Of a stretch of 64,000 nt of DNA, positions 54,827 through 63,852 are shown piece after piece. The stretch spans positions 372,001-436,000 of the forward strand of contig JBFWRU010000002.1 of assembly GCA_050248735.1 (NCBI GenBank), read 5' to 3'. The position numbers were made by a program, and so were the translations under genes. Origin of the DNA: JACKFE01 sp050248735. GTDB taxonomy: Bacteria > Nitrospirota > Nitrospiria > Nitrospirales > UBA8639. The notes under the pieces are model-generated. The model did not search any database, had not been told where the DNA came from, and was given only the letters and a program-made list of their open reading frames with translations. Each line of letters begins with the position of its first letter. Position 1 is the stretch's first letter.

Positions 54827-54856
54827 TTGACTCGTATGAGACACCATGGCTATAGT
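54827..54856 (+). promoter_or_regulatory. Sigma-70 promoter for the ProA-like gene
   Basis: TTGACT at 54827-54832 and TATAGT at 54851-54856, separated by 18 bp, give a near-consensus promoter. Transcription would start about 54863, leaving a short leader with GAGGAG before the ATG at 54900. Confidence 0.7.
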
Positions 54857-54899
54857 CAATTCGCTCTGACCTATATAAATTTCATGAGGAGTGATGGAT

Positions 54900-56255
54900 A
54901 TGGTTGAACTTCCGGTTAAAATGTTCGTTCAGGGTATCTTGAAACAAGCCAAAGAGTCGGTTCGAGCAATGTCCTGTCTATCTAGTCGTTCCAAAGGTCA
55001 GGTCTTAGAGTCCATGGCCGAAGCGTTGCAATCTCAATCCTTGGAAATTCTGGAAGCAAATGAACGCGATTTAGAAAATATATCGAAGGATCTTGATCAA
55101 CAGGCCTATCGGGCCATGCTGGAGAAGGTCAGGATTTCGGAGGAAACCGTTGAGCAAATGACGTCAGGTCTTCTCACGTTGGCCGGTTTGCCTGATCCCA
55201 TTGGGGAGGTCAGTCAGGCCTGGGTTACCCCAGACGGGATGCAAGTCCAGCGAGTTCGTTCACCTTTGGGGGTGCTTGCTGTTATTTCCGACATGGGTCC
55301 GTTGATTACGGTCAGCTCGTTTGGCATGTGCGTGAAAACCAGTAATGTGTGTGTTTTTCGTGGTGGAGGGGAATGGTTAGCTACCAATGGAGTCATTGTT
55401 GGGTGCTTGAAGAAAGTTGCGGAGGCACACGGCCTTCCATCAGGCGGTTTTGTTTTTCTGGATCGTCCTTCTCCTGAGGCTGCACTGGAACTGGTTAAGC
55501 ATCCTCAATATGTGAATGCAGTGATTCCACGAGGCAAATCCGGGTTGCGTAAGGGTATCTTAGATCAGGCCAAAGTTCCGGTCATAGGCTATGATGGGGG
55601 GTTGTGCCATACGTATGTTGACCGGGATGTGGACCTTCCACTGGCTCAAACCATCGTGGTCAATGGAAAAGTTCAAGAGCCCTTGGCTGCGAATGCTCTG
55701 GATACTCTGTTAGTGCATCAGGCACCTTCCCGGCATCTGTTGCCTGGTCTGATCCGGCGCCTATTGCAGGAATATCGGGTGACGTTGAAAGGGTGCCCGA
55801 TTACGGAATCGATGTTGGGGATGCAGGAAATGACCGGGCATTTGGGCATTCAACCTGCCACGGAAGCAGATTGGGGAACGAAATATCAATCCTTAACTTT
55901 AAATATCAAGGTCGTGAAAGATTTTCAGGAAGCGCTGGATCATATTGCGAAATATGCCCCAGGCCATACCGATACGATTGTGACACGGAATTATGACTTA
56001 GCGATGCGATTTGTTCGGGAAGTGGATTCAAGCGGAGTCCTGGTCAATGCTTCCACCCGTCTGAACGAATGTGAATCGTTTGGTTTGGGCCCTGATTTGG
56101 GGAGTAATAGTCCTCATGTACATCATCGTGGGCCTTTGAGTTTGATAGACTTAACCCTGGAAAAATTTGTCGTTTTGGGAAGTGGGCAATTGAAGCAACC
56201 CCACCCCGTTCCCCAAGCCTATCAAGATGCCATGATGTTGTCGTCGAAGTTTTAA
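54900..56255 (+). CDS. ProA-like aldehyde dehydrogenase lacking the catalytic Cys
   Basis: 451 residues from the ATG at 54900 (GAGGAG 8 nt upstream; the earlier GTG and ATG are too near that site). It resembles gamma-glutamyl phosphate reductase throughout: IPRGKSGLRKGILDQAKVPVI, GGLCHTYVD, and FVREVDSSGVLVNASTRLNE. But where ProA has the catalytic Cys in a PSTCNTVETLLV-type motif, this protein reads PLAANALDTLLV, so the Cys is Ala (codon 55689-55691). It therefore should not make glutamate-5-semialdehyde by the normal route. A true ProA would have to be elsewhere. Possible non-enzymatic or altered role. Confidence 0.85.
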   Translation: MVELPVKMFVQGILKQAKESVRAMSCLSSRSKGQVLESMAEALQSQSLEILEANERDLENISKDLDQQAYRAMLEKVRISEETVEQMTSGLLTLAGLPDPIGEVSQAWVTPDGMQVQRVRSPLGVLAVISDMGPLITVSSFGMCVKTSNVCVFRGGGEWLATNGVIVGCLKKVAEAHGLPSGGFVFLDRPSPEAALELVKHPQYVNAVIPRGKSGLRKGILDQAKVPVIGYDGGLCHTYVDRDVDLPLAQTIVVNGKVQEPLAANALDTLLVHQAPSRHLLPGLIRRLLQEYRVTLKGCPITESMLGMQEMTGHLGIQPATEADWGTKYQSLTLNIKVVKDFQEALDHIAKYAPGHTDTIVTRNYDLAMRFVREVDSSGVLVNASTRLNECESFGLGPDLGSNSPHVHHRGPLSLIDLTLEKFVVLGSGQLKQPHPVPQAYQDAMMLSSKF

Positions 56256-56370
56256 CCCACCCGATGCTCCCGCGATGATGGTTTGAGATTGGCCGGACCA
56301 GAAATCTCCTGGCGTCGGATTTCTTGAGTCTATTGCGCGGGGCGGCCATTAAACCCTCAACACCGAGGGG

Positions 56371-57861
56371 ATGCTGTTGACTGATCCAATCGTACATAGT
56401 TTGGTTGCCCGTCTTGAACAGTATTTGCACTCCTGGGGGCTGCGTGAATTTCATGATGAATCATCATATTATCAATGGCAGCGCACCTGTCTGAGCCGAG
56501 ACCAACTCCTGACTTTTGAGGATGTGCTGAAACGGAGGACAACGGAAGGCCTGGGTGATGCGGATATCGAGTTTTATGATCTGTTGGCGCAACCAACTAT
56601 TCTTCCGGTGCTCTACAGCCAAAGATATGATTATTACCGAAAGCTCGGGCCCGCCCTGTGTCCCAGAATTTCAGAGGGAAGCCGGGTGTTGGATTTTGGT
56701 TGCGGTGTGGGTATTCTCACCACTTTTTTTGCACGAGAATTCCCCCACATTGAATTCATAGGAATTGATCGCTCAGCTCAATCTATTTTTTTTGCTGAAC
56801 AAGAAGCCCGCAGACGTCATGTCAATAATGTTTCTTATTTCGTTCGGCATATTCCATCCGAACCTCCGCCAGGTAGCTATAATTTAATTCTTTCTACTCA
56901 GGCCGTATTCCAGTCTGAAAATCATCCTGGATTGCCCAGTATGGAGTGGCAGACCTTTCATCGCCCGTATAACCTTCAAGAGCAAGTGGCTTTGGAAACG
57001 CGATTGGGTCTTGCATCGAGGTTAGATGCTCTGCAGGCTGTTTTACAAGACAACGGCCGGATGATTCTTTTTGAAAAGACCGGCCACCTTGGCCGACGCA
57101 TTCTTTTCCAGCGGGCCTTATCCCGACGGGGGTTTTATCCTGTTCAAGAACCCTTGCCCATTATTTATCGCTCAATCGATGAGCAGGTTATTGATGGGCC
57201 GATCTATGAAGTTTCTCAATCTATTGAGGGGAATGCTGCTTTATGGAACGAAGCGCCCAACCAAGGTCCTGGAGATTCACTCTATGGCTGTGGGGGACGA
57301 GTGGCCCGACAAATGGGTTCAATTTTGGTAGGTAATGAGAATTGTGAACATCAACAATTGAAAAGCATTCAGTGGGGAGTCGGTCGAATTTCTTTAGGAA
57401 AATGGTGCGAGGCTTTGGCTTGGTTACGTTTTGAGTCGACCTCAGGCGTCTCGGCACTTCTGGTTGGGGGATTGATCGAACTCTCGCTCCTCAGAGATAT
57501 CTTTGAGCAACTCAGGAGCAGTTCTGCGGAACAGGTTGATCAGTTCATTTCTGAAACGTGGGGGGCTCTCCTCAATGAATCGAATGAGGAAGAACGGCCT
57601 GGATATGAAAATCATGCCTCTTCCGCCCAAGCGGTGTATATGGCCCTTCCTTTAAAAATGGTTGAGAAAGAATTCACGTTGGCCGGGGAAGAAGGAAAAT
57701 CGATGCATCTTGAGTTCGGGCAAACGATGTCCCTTTGGTATTTTTACTGGGCCAATACCTTTGATCAGCGTCAGTTGGTGCTAGTCGATCAATCCGGGGA
57801 AAAGATGCTTCGAATGTATTTTGAAGACACACTTCGAGATTTGAAGTCCCAGGCTTCCTGA
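56371..57861 (+). CDS. SAM-dependent methyltransferase with large C-terminal part
   Basis: About 496 residues; GAGGGG lies directly before the ATG, so the TTG six bases later is an alternative start. Class I methyltransferase core (about 95-200): the SAM-binding loop SRVLDFGCGVGILTTFFAR, EFIGIDRSAQSI, and a motif like YNLILSTQAVF. The C-terminal 270 residues are uncharacterised. It lies 115 bp after the ProA-like gene on the same strand. The acceptor is unknown. Confidence 0.8.
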   Translation: MLLTDPIVHSLVARLEQYLHSWGLREFHDESSYYQWQRTCLSRDQLLTFEDVLKRRTTEGLGDADIEFYDLLAQPTILPVLYSQRYDYYRKLGPALCPRISEGSRVLDFGCGVGILTTFFAREFPHIEFIGIDRSAQSIFFAEQEARRRHVNNVSYFVRHIPSEPPPGSYNLILSTQAVFQSENHPGLPSMEWQTFHRPYNLQEQVALETRLGLASRLDALQAVLQDNGRMILFEKTGHLGRRILFQRALSRRGFYPVQEPLPIIYRSIDEQVIDGPIYEVSQSIEGNAALWNEAPNQGPGDSLYGCGGRVARQMGSILVGNENCEHQQLKSIQWGVGRISLGKWCEALAWLRFESTSGVSALLVGGLIELSLLRDIFEQLRSSSAEQVDQFISETWGALLNESNEEERPGYENHASSAQAVYMALPLKMVEKEFTLAGEEGKSMHLEFGQTMSLWYFYWANTFDQRQLVLVDQSGEKMLRMYFEDTLRDLKSQAS

Positions 57862-57928
57862 TTTGTCATTTTCCTCTCTCCTTTGCTGTCTCGTTCCACA
57901 TCCAAATGACGGATTCTCCTCTTAGGGC

Positions 57929-58282
57929 TTATTTTTCAAGCGTCAGGTCGTAGAGCGAAGCGTCTGGACTTGGGATTTCTACGAATTGAATTTGACGATG
58001 CAATTCCTTGGCATAGCAATGAATCTGCTGAATGGTTGTTCTTTTGTCTTCTAGAGAGTAATCGGCCCAGTTTCCGGGGAGACCAATAATCAACTCCCTG
58101 CCATTATCATGAATTCCTGAAATAGTACCGTTGCTCATGGTTTGAAGGAGAGGCTCTCCATTTCTGAGCTCCAGGCATTCCGACGGGGACGGCTCCGGGA
58201 GAATTGTTTGTGGCCTAACCCGAAGAGAAACAGAACCGCTCCATAGAATTAGGGTCAAAACTATTATCAGAGTCAGACGCAT
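57929..58282 (-). CDS. Small exported hypothetical protein
   Basis: 117 residues from the Met at 58282. A signal anchor MRLTLIIVLTLILWSGSVSL is followed by a small, polar domain with one Cys near LEPSPSECLELR. The frame is open 150 nt further upstream but without a signal. Opposite in strand to its neighbours. No known family. Confidence 0.55.
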   Translation of the reverse strand: MRLTLIIVLTLILWSGSVSLRVRPQTILPEPSPSECLELRNGEPLLQTMSNGTISGIHDNGRELIIGLPGNWADYSLEDKRTTIQQIHCYAKELHRQIQFVEIPSPDASLYDLTLEK

Positions 58283-58592
58283 AAAATTGAACCCGAAAGA
58301 TTTGAGGGCAGTATGAGGAAAGATGACAGATGTGCCTATTCCCCAAAAAGGGGTGCCGTAAATCATTGAATATACAAAAGAAAATTTGGCGTGAACTGTT
58401 TGGCGGGGTTTTGATTGTTTGAAATTTCCCAACTACGGAGAGATTTCATTAAGTCCGACAAGAATATTCCGAAAAACAAGACAACTGAATACTATCAAAA
58501 GAGCCTAGGGCTTCTTGGGCAAATTTTCAGGACTTAAGAGGAATGAGTAATTCGTCTTAGGTTCTTGCTATGAATCGGATTGCATCTAAAAA

Positions 58593-59570
58593 ATGGAAAA
58601 TGGCATGAACTTCGATTTCATCGCATTTTGGCTGTTAACAGTCAGTGGGATGATGTACGTCGTCACTTTAGCCCTGTTGATGTATCGAATACGTCATTCG
58701 GAGAAACCACTGATATGGAATTTGTGGGGTGTGGCCATTGGTATTTTGGCCTTACAGTCGAGTTTTAAGTGGTATCTTCAGATCATGGTGGAGCCCATTC
58801 CGTCTTTAAGTGTGGTCACCGAAGGGTTGAGCCTCTTGGTCGCCTTTTGTTTGTTATGTAGTGCTATCTTGGTCTCTCCATTTCTCCTTTTACCTAGGCG
58901 GAATCGTGAATTGCTAGATGTGATCGAAGAACGAAACGTGATAATTCATAATTTTCATGAGCGAATCGCCGGCGCATTACGGCAGGTACAAATTGCCATG
59001 GAAATAGGTAAACCTATTCAATTTATTATTGAGCAGGTCGCAGATCTATCGAGAATTCTCCAGGTGTTTTTGGATGATTTGAAAGCAGGAGTACTTTTGG
59101 GAAATAAGTTTGAGGTGGCTCTTAAAACATTAGTGGAGGATTTAAGTCCGGATGCCTCCTTTTCCATGACCATTCAGGTCGACCCCTCAGGGGTAGAACA
59201 TATGTCGTATGATTTGGGATGCGAACTGTTGCATATCGTGCGGGAGGCTGTGAAAAACTGCATCGAACATTCCCAATCCAAAAAAATCTGGGTAATAGTC
59301 AAAAAAACCGAGTCAGCCAGAATTCTGGAAATTTCCGATAAAGGCAAGGGCTTTGAGGTGGACTTGGTGGGTGCTCAAGGACATGGCCTGGGCAATATGG
59401 TGGCGAGGGCCAGGAAGATTGATGCCCGGTTGAAAGTGCAAAGTCAGCTTAATAAAGGAACAACGGTGTTGATCGAAGTGCCCTTTAAGGATGATTCCTC
59501 CAATGGGGCCTATCATTCAAAACAAAGTTCTTCTGCAGAAAAAAACCGTCACGCTGTCGGAGCAAAGTAA
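58593..59570 (+). CDS. Orphan membrane sensor histidine kinase (NarX/DegS type)
   Basis: 325 residues; the real start may be the second Met of the MENGMNFDF sequence. Three hydrophobic helices (about 8-30, 42-62, 75-100) anchor a short cytosolic part. The dimerisation helix IIHNFHERIAGALRQVQ resembles the HisKA_3 type, and the HATPase domain shows REAVKNCIEHS (N box), DKGKGF (G1) and GHGLGNM (G2). No response regulator is adjacent, so its partner is unknown. Confidence 0.82.
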   Translation: MENGMNFDFIAFWLLTVSGMMYVVTLALLMYRIRHSEKPLIWNLWGVAIGILALQSSFKWYLQIMVEPIPSLSVVTEGLSLLVAFCLLCSAILVSPFLLLPRRNRELLDVIEERNVIIHNFHERIAGALRQVQIAMEIGKPIQFIIEQVADLSRILQVFLDDLKAGVLLGNKFEVALKTLVEDLSPDASFSMTIQVDPSGVEHMSYDLGCELLHIVREAVKNCIEHSQSKKIWVIVKKTESARILEISDKGKGFEVDLVGAQGHGLGNMVARARKIDARLKVQSQLNKGTTVLIEVPFKDDSSNGAYHSKQSSSAEKNRHAVGAK

Positions 59571-60088
59571 TCGGAATGAAAAACGTTCGGCATGCTTGCC
59601 TGGGCGTTATGAAAAGAATTGTTGGCAGTGCATGCCAAGGAAAAACAATAGCGGATCCGTTTCAGCGAACCGCAGTTTGCCTAAACGAGGTACCTCCTCA
59701 ATGAAGATCTTGCATCTCCATTTTTTCTCATCTTTTACCTTTAAATCGGATGGAATCTTTGTTTATGTGTTCTGGATGATTTTCATCCATTCAGCAGGAT
59801 CTCAATAAATGAGGAATTTCCAATGCAGGACACGAAAAATGAAACGGTTTGCTCTAGCATTTCTGTTCAGCCAGGCATTGCCGGGCAATCACTGGAGTTA
59901 TTCATTTTGGCAAGGGGGCATGTTTTGCATAAGGCCGTTTGATAACCGATTTCAAAGGGGGTTAACCGGAAGGATGAAAGAACCGAAGAAGAGAAAATAC
60001 GGCTAAGGAATGATTATTCAGCTTGGACCGAAGATGCACCATTAGGATGCAGAGGGGCAGGTGAATGGAAGCTTGGATGTGGGGGAAA
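59571..60088. other. 518-bp stretch upstream of tRNA gene
   Basis: A 6-bp inverted repeat lies at 59622-59638 (TTGGCA-GTGCA-TGCCAA). A 39-codon frame at 59823-59942 has a GAGGAA ribosome site 7 nt before its ATG but no known motif, so I only mention it. Nothing else supports a gene here. Confidence 0.4.
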
Positions 60089-60164
60089 TGGTGGCGGTGA
60101 CCCGGATTGAACGGGTGACCCGCGGCTTATGAGTCCGCTGCTCTACCAACTGAGCTACACCGCC
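60089..60164 (-). tRNA. tRNA with CAU anticodon (elongator Met most likely)
   Basis: 76 nt with CCA encoded at the 3' end (60089-60091 on the plus strand). The 7-bp acceptor GGCGGTG/CACCGCC is perfect, the D arm GCTCAG...GAGC and the T arm GGGT-TTCAATC-ACCC are regular. The anticodon loop CTCATAA gives CAU. The acceptor has a G-C first pair, so it is not an initiator tRNA. A CAU tRNA can also be tRNA-Ile2 (lysidine-modified), which sequence alone cannot exclude. One unusual A-G pair closes the anticodon stem. Confidence 0.9.
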
Positions 60165-60366
60165 AGTACAAAGACTGAGAACGGAAAACGATGATTCTCC
60201 TGTTGCCTTACCCAATTTGCTCCATCTATACCATAGGGGGAGACAAGCCCACAATTCCTTTCAACGAATTTTTCCTTGGTGCCCATTATCCTATGAAGAA
60301 TACTCTGTTGCGAGCCCTATCTCCAAAAGGTTTTTGAAATTTAACGTGATTTTATAAAGAGGAAAG

Positions 60367-61593
60367 ATGTCTGCCACACTCGAGCATAGTCCCTTGCATT
60401 CGGCTTTAATCGGTCGGCAACCTATTTTTGAGACGGATCAGCAAGTCTTTGGGTACGAACTGCTTTACCGTGATGGAAATCAAAACAGTGCTCAGGTTCT
60501 GGATGGAAATGAAGCCACAGCCAGGGTGCTGGTGAATACCTTTTGTGAATTGGGTTTTGACCAAATCGTCGGGACTGCCAAAGCGTTCATCAATATGACT
60601 GATACGCTCTTTCTTGATCATTTATATGAAATACTTCCCCCTGAACAGGTTGTGCTCGAGGTTTTGGAGACGGTGAAGCCGACCCCGGAATTGATTCAGT
60701 CATTGAAGAGAGTTCGTCAGAAGGGCTATCTGGTTGCTCTGGATGATTTCGTGTTTGGGGAAGAGTATCGAAAACTTGTCGAACTGGCTCATATTATCAA
60801 GTTTGATGTCATGGCACTCAACCCTGCCGAATTGGAAAGTCAGGTGAAGAAATTAAAGGCATATCCACTGCGCTTTCTTGCCGAAAAAGTGGAAAGTCTC
60901 GACGTGTTTCTTCGTTGTCAGAAATTGGGCTTTGAATTGTTTCAGGGATATTACTTTTGCAAACCCGAGATTATTAAAGGGGCTCGACTGTCCAATAATC
61001 GCATGTCCTTGGTCTTGCTTCTGGCTAAACTTCAACAGGAGAATATTCCGATTCCTGAATTGGAAGAACTGATTAAGACAGACTTGGCTCTGAGTGTAAA
61101 ACTCCTACGATATGTAAATTCGGCTTTTGTCGGTCTACCCAAGTCCGTGGGGACGATTTCCCAGGCCATTTGCATGGTAGGGACCGACCGTATGCGCCAA
61201 TGGGCCTCCGTCATGGTTTTGGCGAATTTTGACACCAAGCCGTTAGAACTCATGCGGGTGGCTCTTATCAGGGCCAAAATGTGCGAGGAAGTGTGCCAGG
61301 CACAATCGATCTCATCCGGCCCTGGGTTTACCGTAGGGCTTTTTTCCGTCTTGGATGCGTTTTTTGATTGTGACATGAGTCAATTGATGGAAAAATTGCC
61401 TCTGTCCGAGCCCATCCAGTTGGCCTTGCTGGAACGAAAAGGAGAACTCGGGATGGTCTTGGAGAACGTGATGGCGTATGAACAGAATCGATGGGATGAT
61501 CTCACCGATGGGGATATGACTCTTGCTCTGTTGAGAAACCTCTATTGGCAAAGCATCGGATGGACCGACCAGGTGCTTAAAGCGTTCCGTTAG
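60367..61593 (+). CDS. EAL-HDOD protein (YuxH/CdgJ-like)
   Basis: 408 residues. N-terminal EAL domain (about 10-195), with GYELLYRDG, EVLETV and LVALDDFVFG; the third position of the EAL motif is changed, so it may bind cyclic-di-GMP rather than cleave it. C-terminal HDOD domain (about 205-390) with SVKLLRYVNSAFVGLP, which usually mediates protein interactions in signalling. Together this is the known YuxH/CdgJ architecture. Start ATG with GAGGAAAG upstream. Confidence 0.9.
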   Translation: MSATLEHSPLHSALIGRQPIFETDQQVFGYELLYRDGNQNSAQVLDGNEATARVLVNTFCELGFDQIVGTAKAFINMTDTLFLDHLYEILPPEQVVLEVLETVKPTPELIQSLKRVRQKGYLVALDDFVFGEEYRKLVELAHIIKFDVMALNPAELESQVKKLKAYPLRFLAEKVESLDVFLRCQKLGFELFQGYYFCKPEIIKGARLSNNRMSLVLLLAKLQQENIPIPELEELIKTDLALSVKLLRYVNSAFVGLPKSVGTISQAICMVGTDRMRQWASVMVLANFDTKPLELMRVALIRAKMCEEVCQAQSISSGPGFTVGLFSVLDAFFDCDMSQLMEKLPLSEPIQLALLERKGELGMVLENVMAYEQNRWDDLTDGDMTLALLRNLYWQSIGWTDQVLKAFR

Positions 61594-61623
61594 GCAAGGG
61601 CTGCATTATAGACTGAGACGGCT

Positions 61624-62796
61624 TTAAAAGCTCCGTTTGTCATCGATTTCCCCGGCAAAGGCACTTAAAACTCCTAGACCGACCTCGCCAAGCTCAACGG
61701 GTTTTTCCTCGGTATCAGGGGTAGCCAGCTGGTCATCCAGTGCCTTGGGTGTGACCCTGGCAAGAATTTCATCCTCCAAAGCCTCATCGGACATATCCAT
61801 ATCGTGCAGAAGGGCTTGAAGTCGTTGAAAGGCGAGAATGGATCTGCCATGTGACCGCCAGCTTCCGGAAAATTCGGAGTCATTGACTTTGCTAATGCTC
61901 GTCCAGAATTTGGATTCTTCTTGTTCTGTCATCGAACCGGAAATGAAAAAACTAAGTTTTTCCATGAGTTTATCTTCGGTTCGTTCTAGTCCGTCATACT
62001 CTACAATCGATCGGTCAAAAGGGCGGTTGGCCAAAACTTGAAACGTCTCTCGCCAAAAGTCGACGGGTTGAGCTGCACCATTTTCCGGCGAAGAGTCTGC
62101 GACTCTCGATTGAATCCCCGTTAAGAATTGCTGGAGAGCTTTGACTTTTCTTGCAGCCAGGCTCCCCATGGGAATTCCCCAGATATGGGCAATTTCATGA
62201 TCTTTGAGAGGAGCGTTTCCGTTCGTCAAAAATTCCTGCTTGGAAATCTTGAGCCGACGACGGAGTAGATTCTGTTTCCTCAATAAGGATTGAAACTCAA
62301 GAAGTAAACGTTTGTGTTGATATTCTTTGGCTGAGATTTCTTGAGCTTCCCAGGCTCTGGAAAGTTTTCGAATTTCCTGGCGGATGAGTACCAGGAGGGC
62401 CTGGGATCGAGCTTCTTCCAATTCTTCCTTGGTGGCTTCCATGTCTTCGATCAGAAGACGTTGAGTAATCCGTAGGCTTCGTTCGATCCAGGCAAGCGTC
62501 TGTTCAATAAATTGAAGGTGCATCCCTGGACGTTCTCGTTTTTGGCGATAAAACGTCCTGTATTGGTCCGCCCGTGAGGTGATGTTTCTTATGGCTTCGA
62601 GCCCCAGGATTTTTATGCCTTTTGGCTGATTCCCCGCCATAAATCGCGAATCAGGCTGATCTGTGGCCATAAAATTTATTTCATCCTGCTGGAGATCAAA
62701 ATACTGCAGCAACAGCAGTCGGAGCATAGTCCGGCTTTGGATGGGTAAAGATTGAATGGTCGATTCAATATGTTCAAATGTCAGAGCTGTGGCCAT
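61624..62796 (-). CDS. Uncharacterised protein with sigma-region-4-like HTH
   Basis: 390 residues. The N-terminal SLPIQSRTMLRLLLLQYFDL (about 16-35) resembles the start of sigma factor region 4. A long coiled coil (about 120-195) follows, then KDHEIAHIWGIPMGSLAARK (about 198-217), which matches the sigma-70 region 4 helix-turn-helix pattern closely. The C-terminus contains an anti-sigma-like stretch. Not a known sigma factor to me. The small gene at 62830 lies 33 nt upstream, so they form one operon. Confidence 0.7.
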   Translation of the reverse strand: MATALTFEHIESTIQSLPIQSRTMLRLLLLQYFDLQQDEINFMATDQPDSRFMAGNQPKGIKILGLEAIRNITSRADQYRTFYRQKRERPGMHLQFIEQTLAWIERSLRITQRLLIEDMEATKEELEEARSQALLVLIRQEIRKLSRAWEAQEISAKEYQHKRLLLEFQSLLRKQNLLRRRLKISKQEFLTNGNAPLKDHEIAHIWGIPMGSLAARKVKALQQFLTGIQSRVADSSPENGAAQPVDFWRETFQVLANRPFDRSIVEYDGLERTEDKLMEKLSFFISGSMTEQEESKFWTSISKVNDSEFSGSWRSHGRSILAFQRLQALLHDMDMSDEALEDEILARVTPKALDDQLATPDTEEKPVELGEVGLGVLSAFAGEIDDKRSF

Positions 62797-62829
62797 AGTT
62801 GGAATATTCGTTTCTTGATTGGTGAAAGG

Positions 62830-63054
62830 TTAAGACGAAGAAAGCTTGCGTTCATCCAGGGATTCAAGATAATTAGCGGCATACTCTCTCAGTTGCTGGA
62901 CTGTGCCGTTGGCGTATAATTCCCTTGGAATCTCGACTTTCACCAGCAGGGAAGGATCCACTCCTCGCTCTGCTGCCCAGTCTTCATCCACATATAAAGT
63001 CACTGCACCGTCCTTTTCCCGCCGAACGTATAAAATATCTTTGTCGGAATCCAT
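62830..63054 (-). CDS. Small hypothetical protein
   Basis: 74 residues. Acidic, hydrophilic, with the beta strand ILYVRREKDGAVTLYVDEDW in the first half and a helix at the end. No membrane segment or known motif. It precedes the sigma-like protein in the same operon, so a partner role is possible. Confidence 0.65.
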   Translation of the reverse strand: MDSDKDILYVRREKDGAVTLYVDEDWAAERGVDPSLLVKVEIPRELYANGTVQQLREYAANYLESLDERKLSSS

Positions 63055-63583
63055 AACCTGCTCCCCTCAAAAATCCTTAAAAACCTGCATTTTTGATAAC
63101 ATACCATCTGGAAGGCTGTCAAAGTTCACAGGCCGGAGGTTTGAGAGGGAAATGGTTCCGTACCAAACCGATTTCTTCGGATGAGGATATGGACCGTAAA
63201 GATTAAGGAGAGACACGATAAACACTGTGCGGATTCGATCATATCCCTCGCAGATCCAATTGATCGTGGCATCATAACCCCGCATAAGTCAGGTAGGCAA
63301 AAAGGCTCCACTTTAGAAGATGAAAAAACCCATATCCGATGGCGATATGAAACAGGGGCGATTAGACTTTCGAGAGAAAATCGAGCATGTCGGTTGGGCG
63401 GGAGCAGAAGACATTCAAACGGTAGTCGGGATTTTGGAAAATAATCCAAATATCGGTGGCGGCGGCGATTCCGAACATCAGGCCTATCATTCGAATGTCA
63501 TGGGCATGAGGCCAAATGAGCCTCAACGTCTGACCGAGCGAACCGGGAAGGGCGAGAGAGCTTTTATGGACTTGGAACAATCA

Positions 63584-63793
63584 TCAGGGAAAAAGCAAAA
63601 GGATTCCGGAAAATATTCCGGCTCCTAACCCGGCAAGCTTGCTACCTAGAAAGGTGAAAAGAGTGACCACTCCGGCCAAGAGAAGGGTTTTGGGCTATAA
63701 GTAGGTAGTAATGCCAAAGTAAAAGAACCTGCAGGGTATGGCGAGGGACACAGAAAACAGCGCCCATGTGGGGGAAACGATTCCCCATGGCAT
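63584..63793 (-). pseudogene. Remnant of a small membrane protein
   Basis: From an ATG at 63793 the frame reads MPWGIVSPTWALFSV...FGITTYL, then a TAG at 63695-63697, then the hydrophobic TLLLAGVVTLFTFLGSKLAG...IFSGILLLFP before its TGA at 63584-63586. Only the stop interrupts it, and the segments look like two membrane helices. I think this is a decayed small membrane protein, but the parent family is unknown. Low confidence. Confidence 0.3.
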
Positions 63794-63852
63794 AAAAGTT
63801 CAGGTCATGAAAATTGTCAGGGGAATAAATTGATGCTTGTTGTCAGGAAAAG

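Noticed and set aside
63320..63628. Plus-strand open frame of 102 codons
   Set aside because: Low-complexity polar sequence, no motif, and overlaps the membrane-protein remnant.
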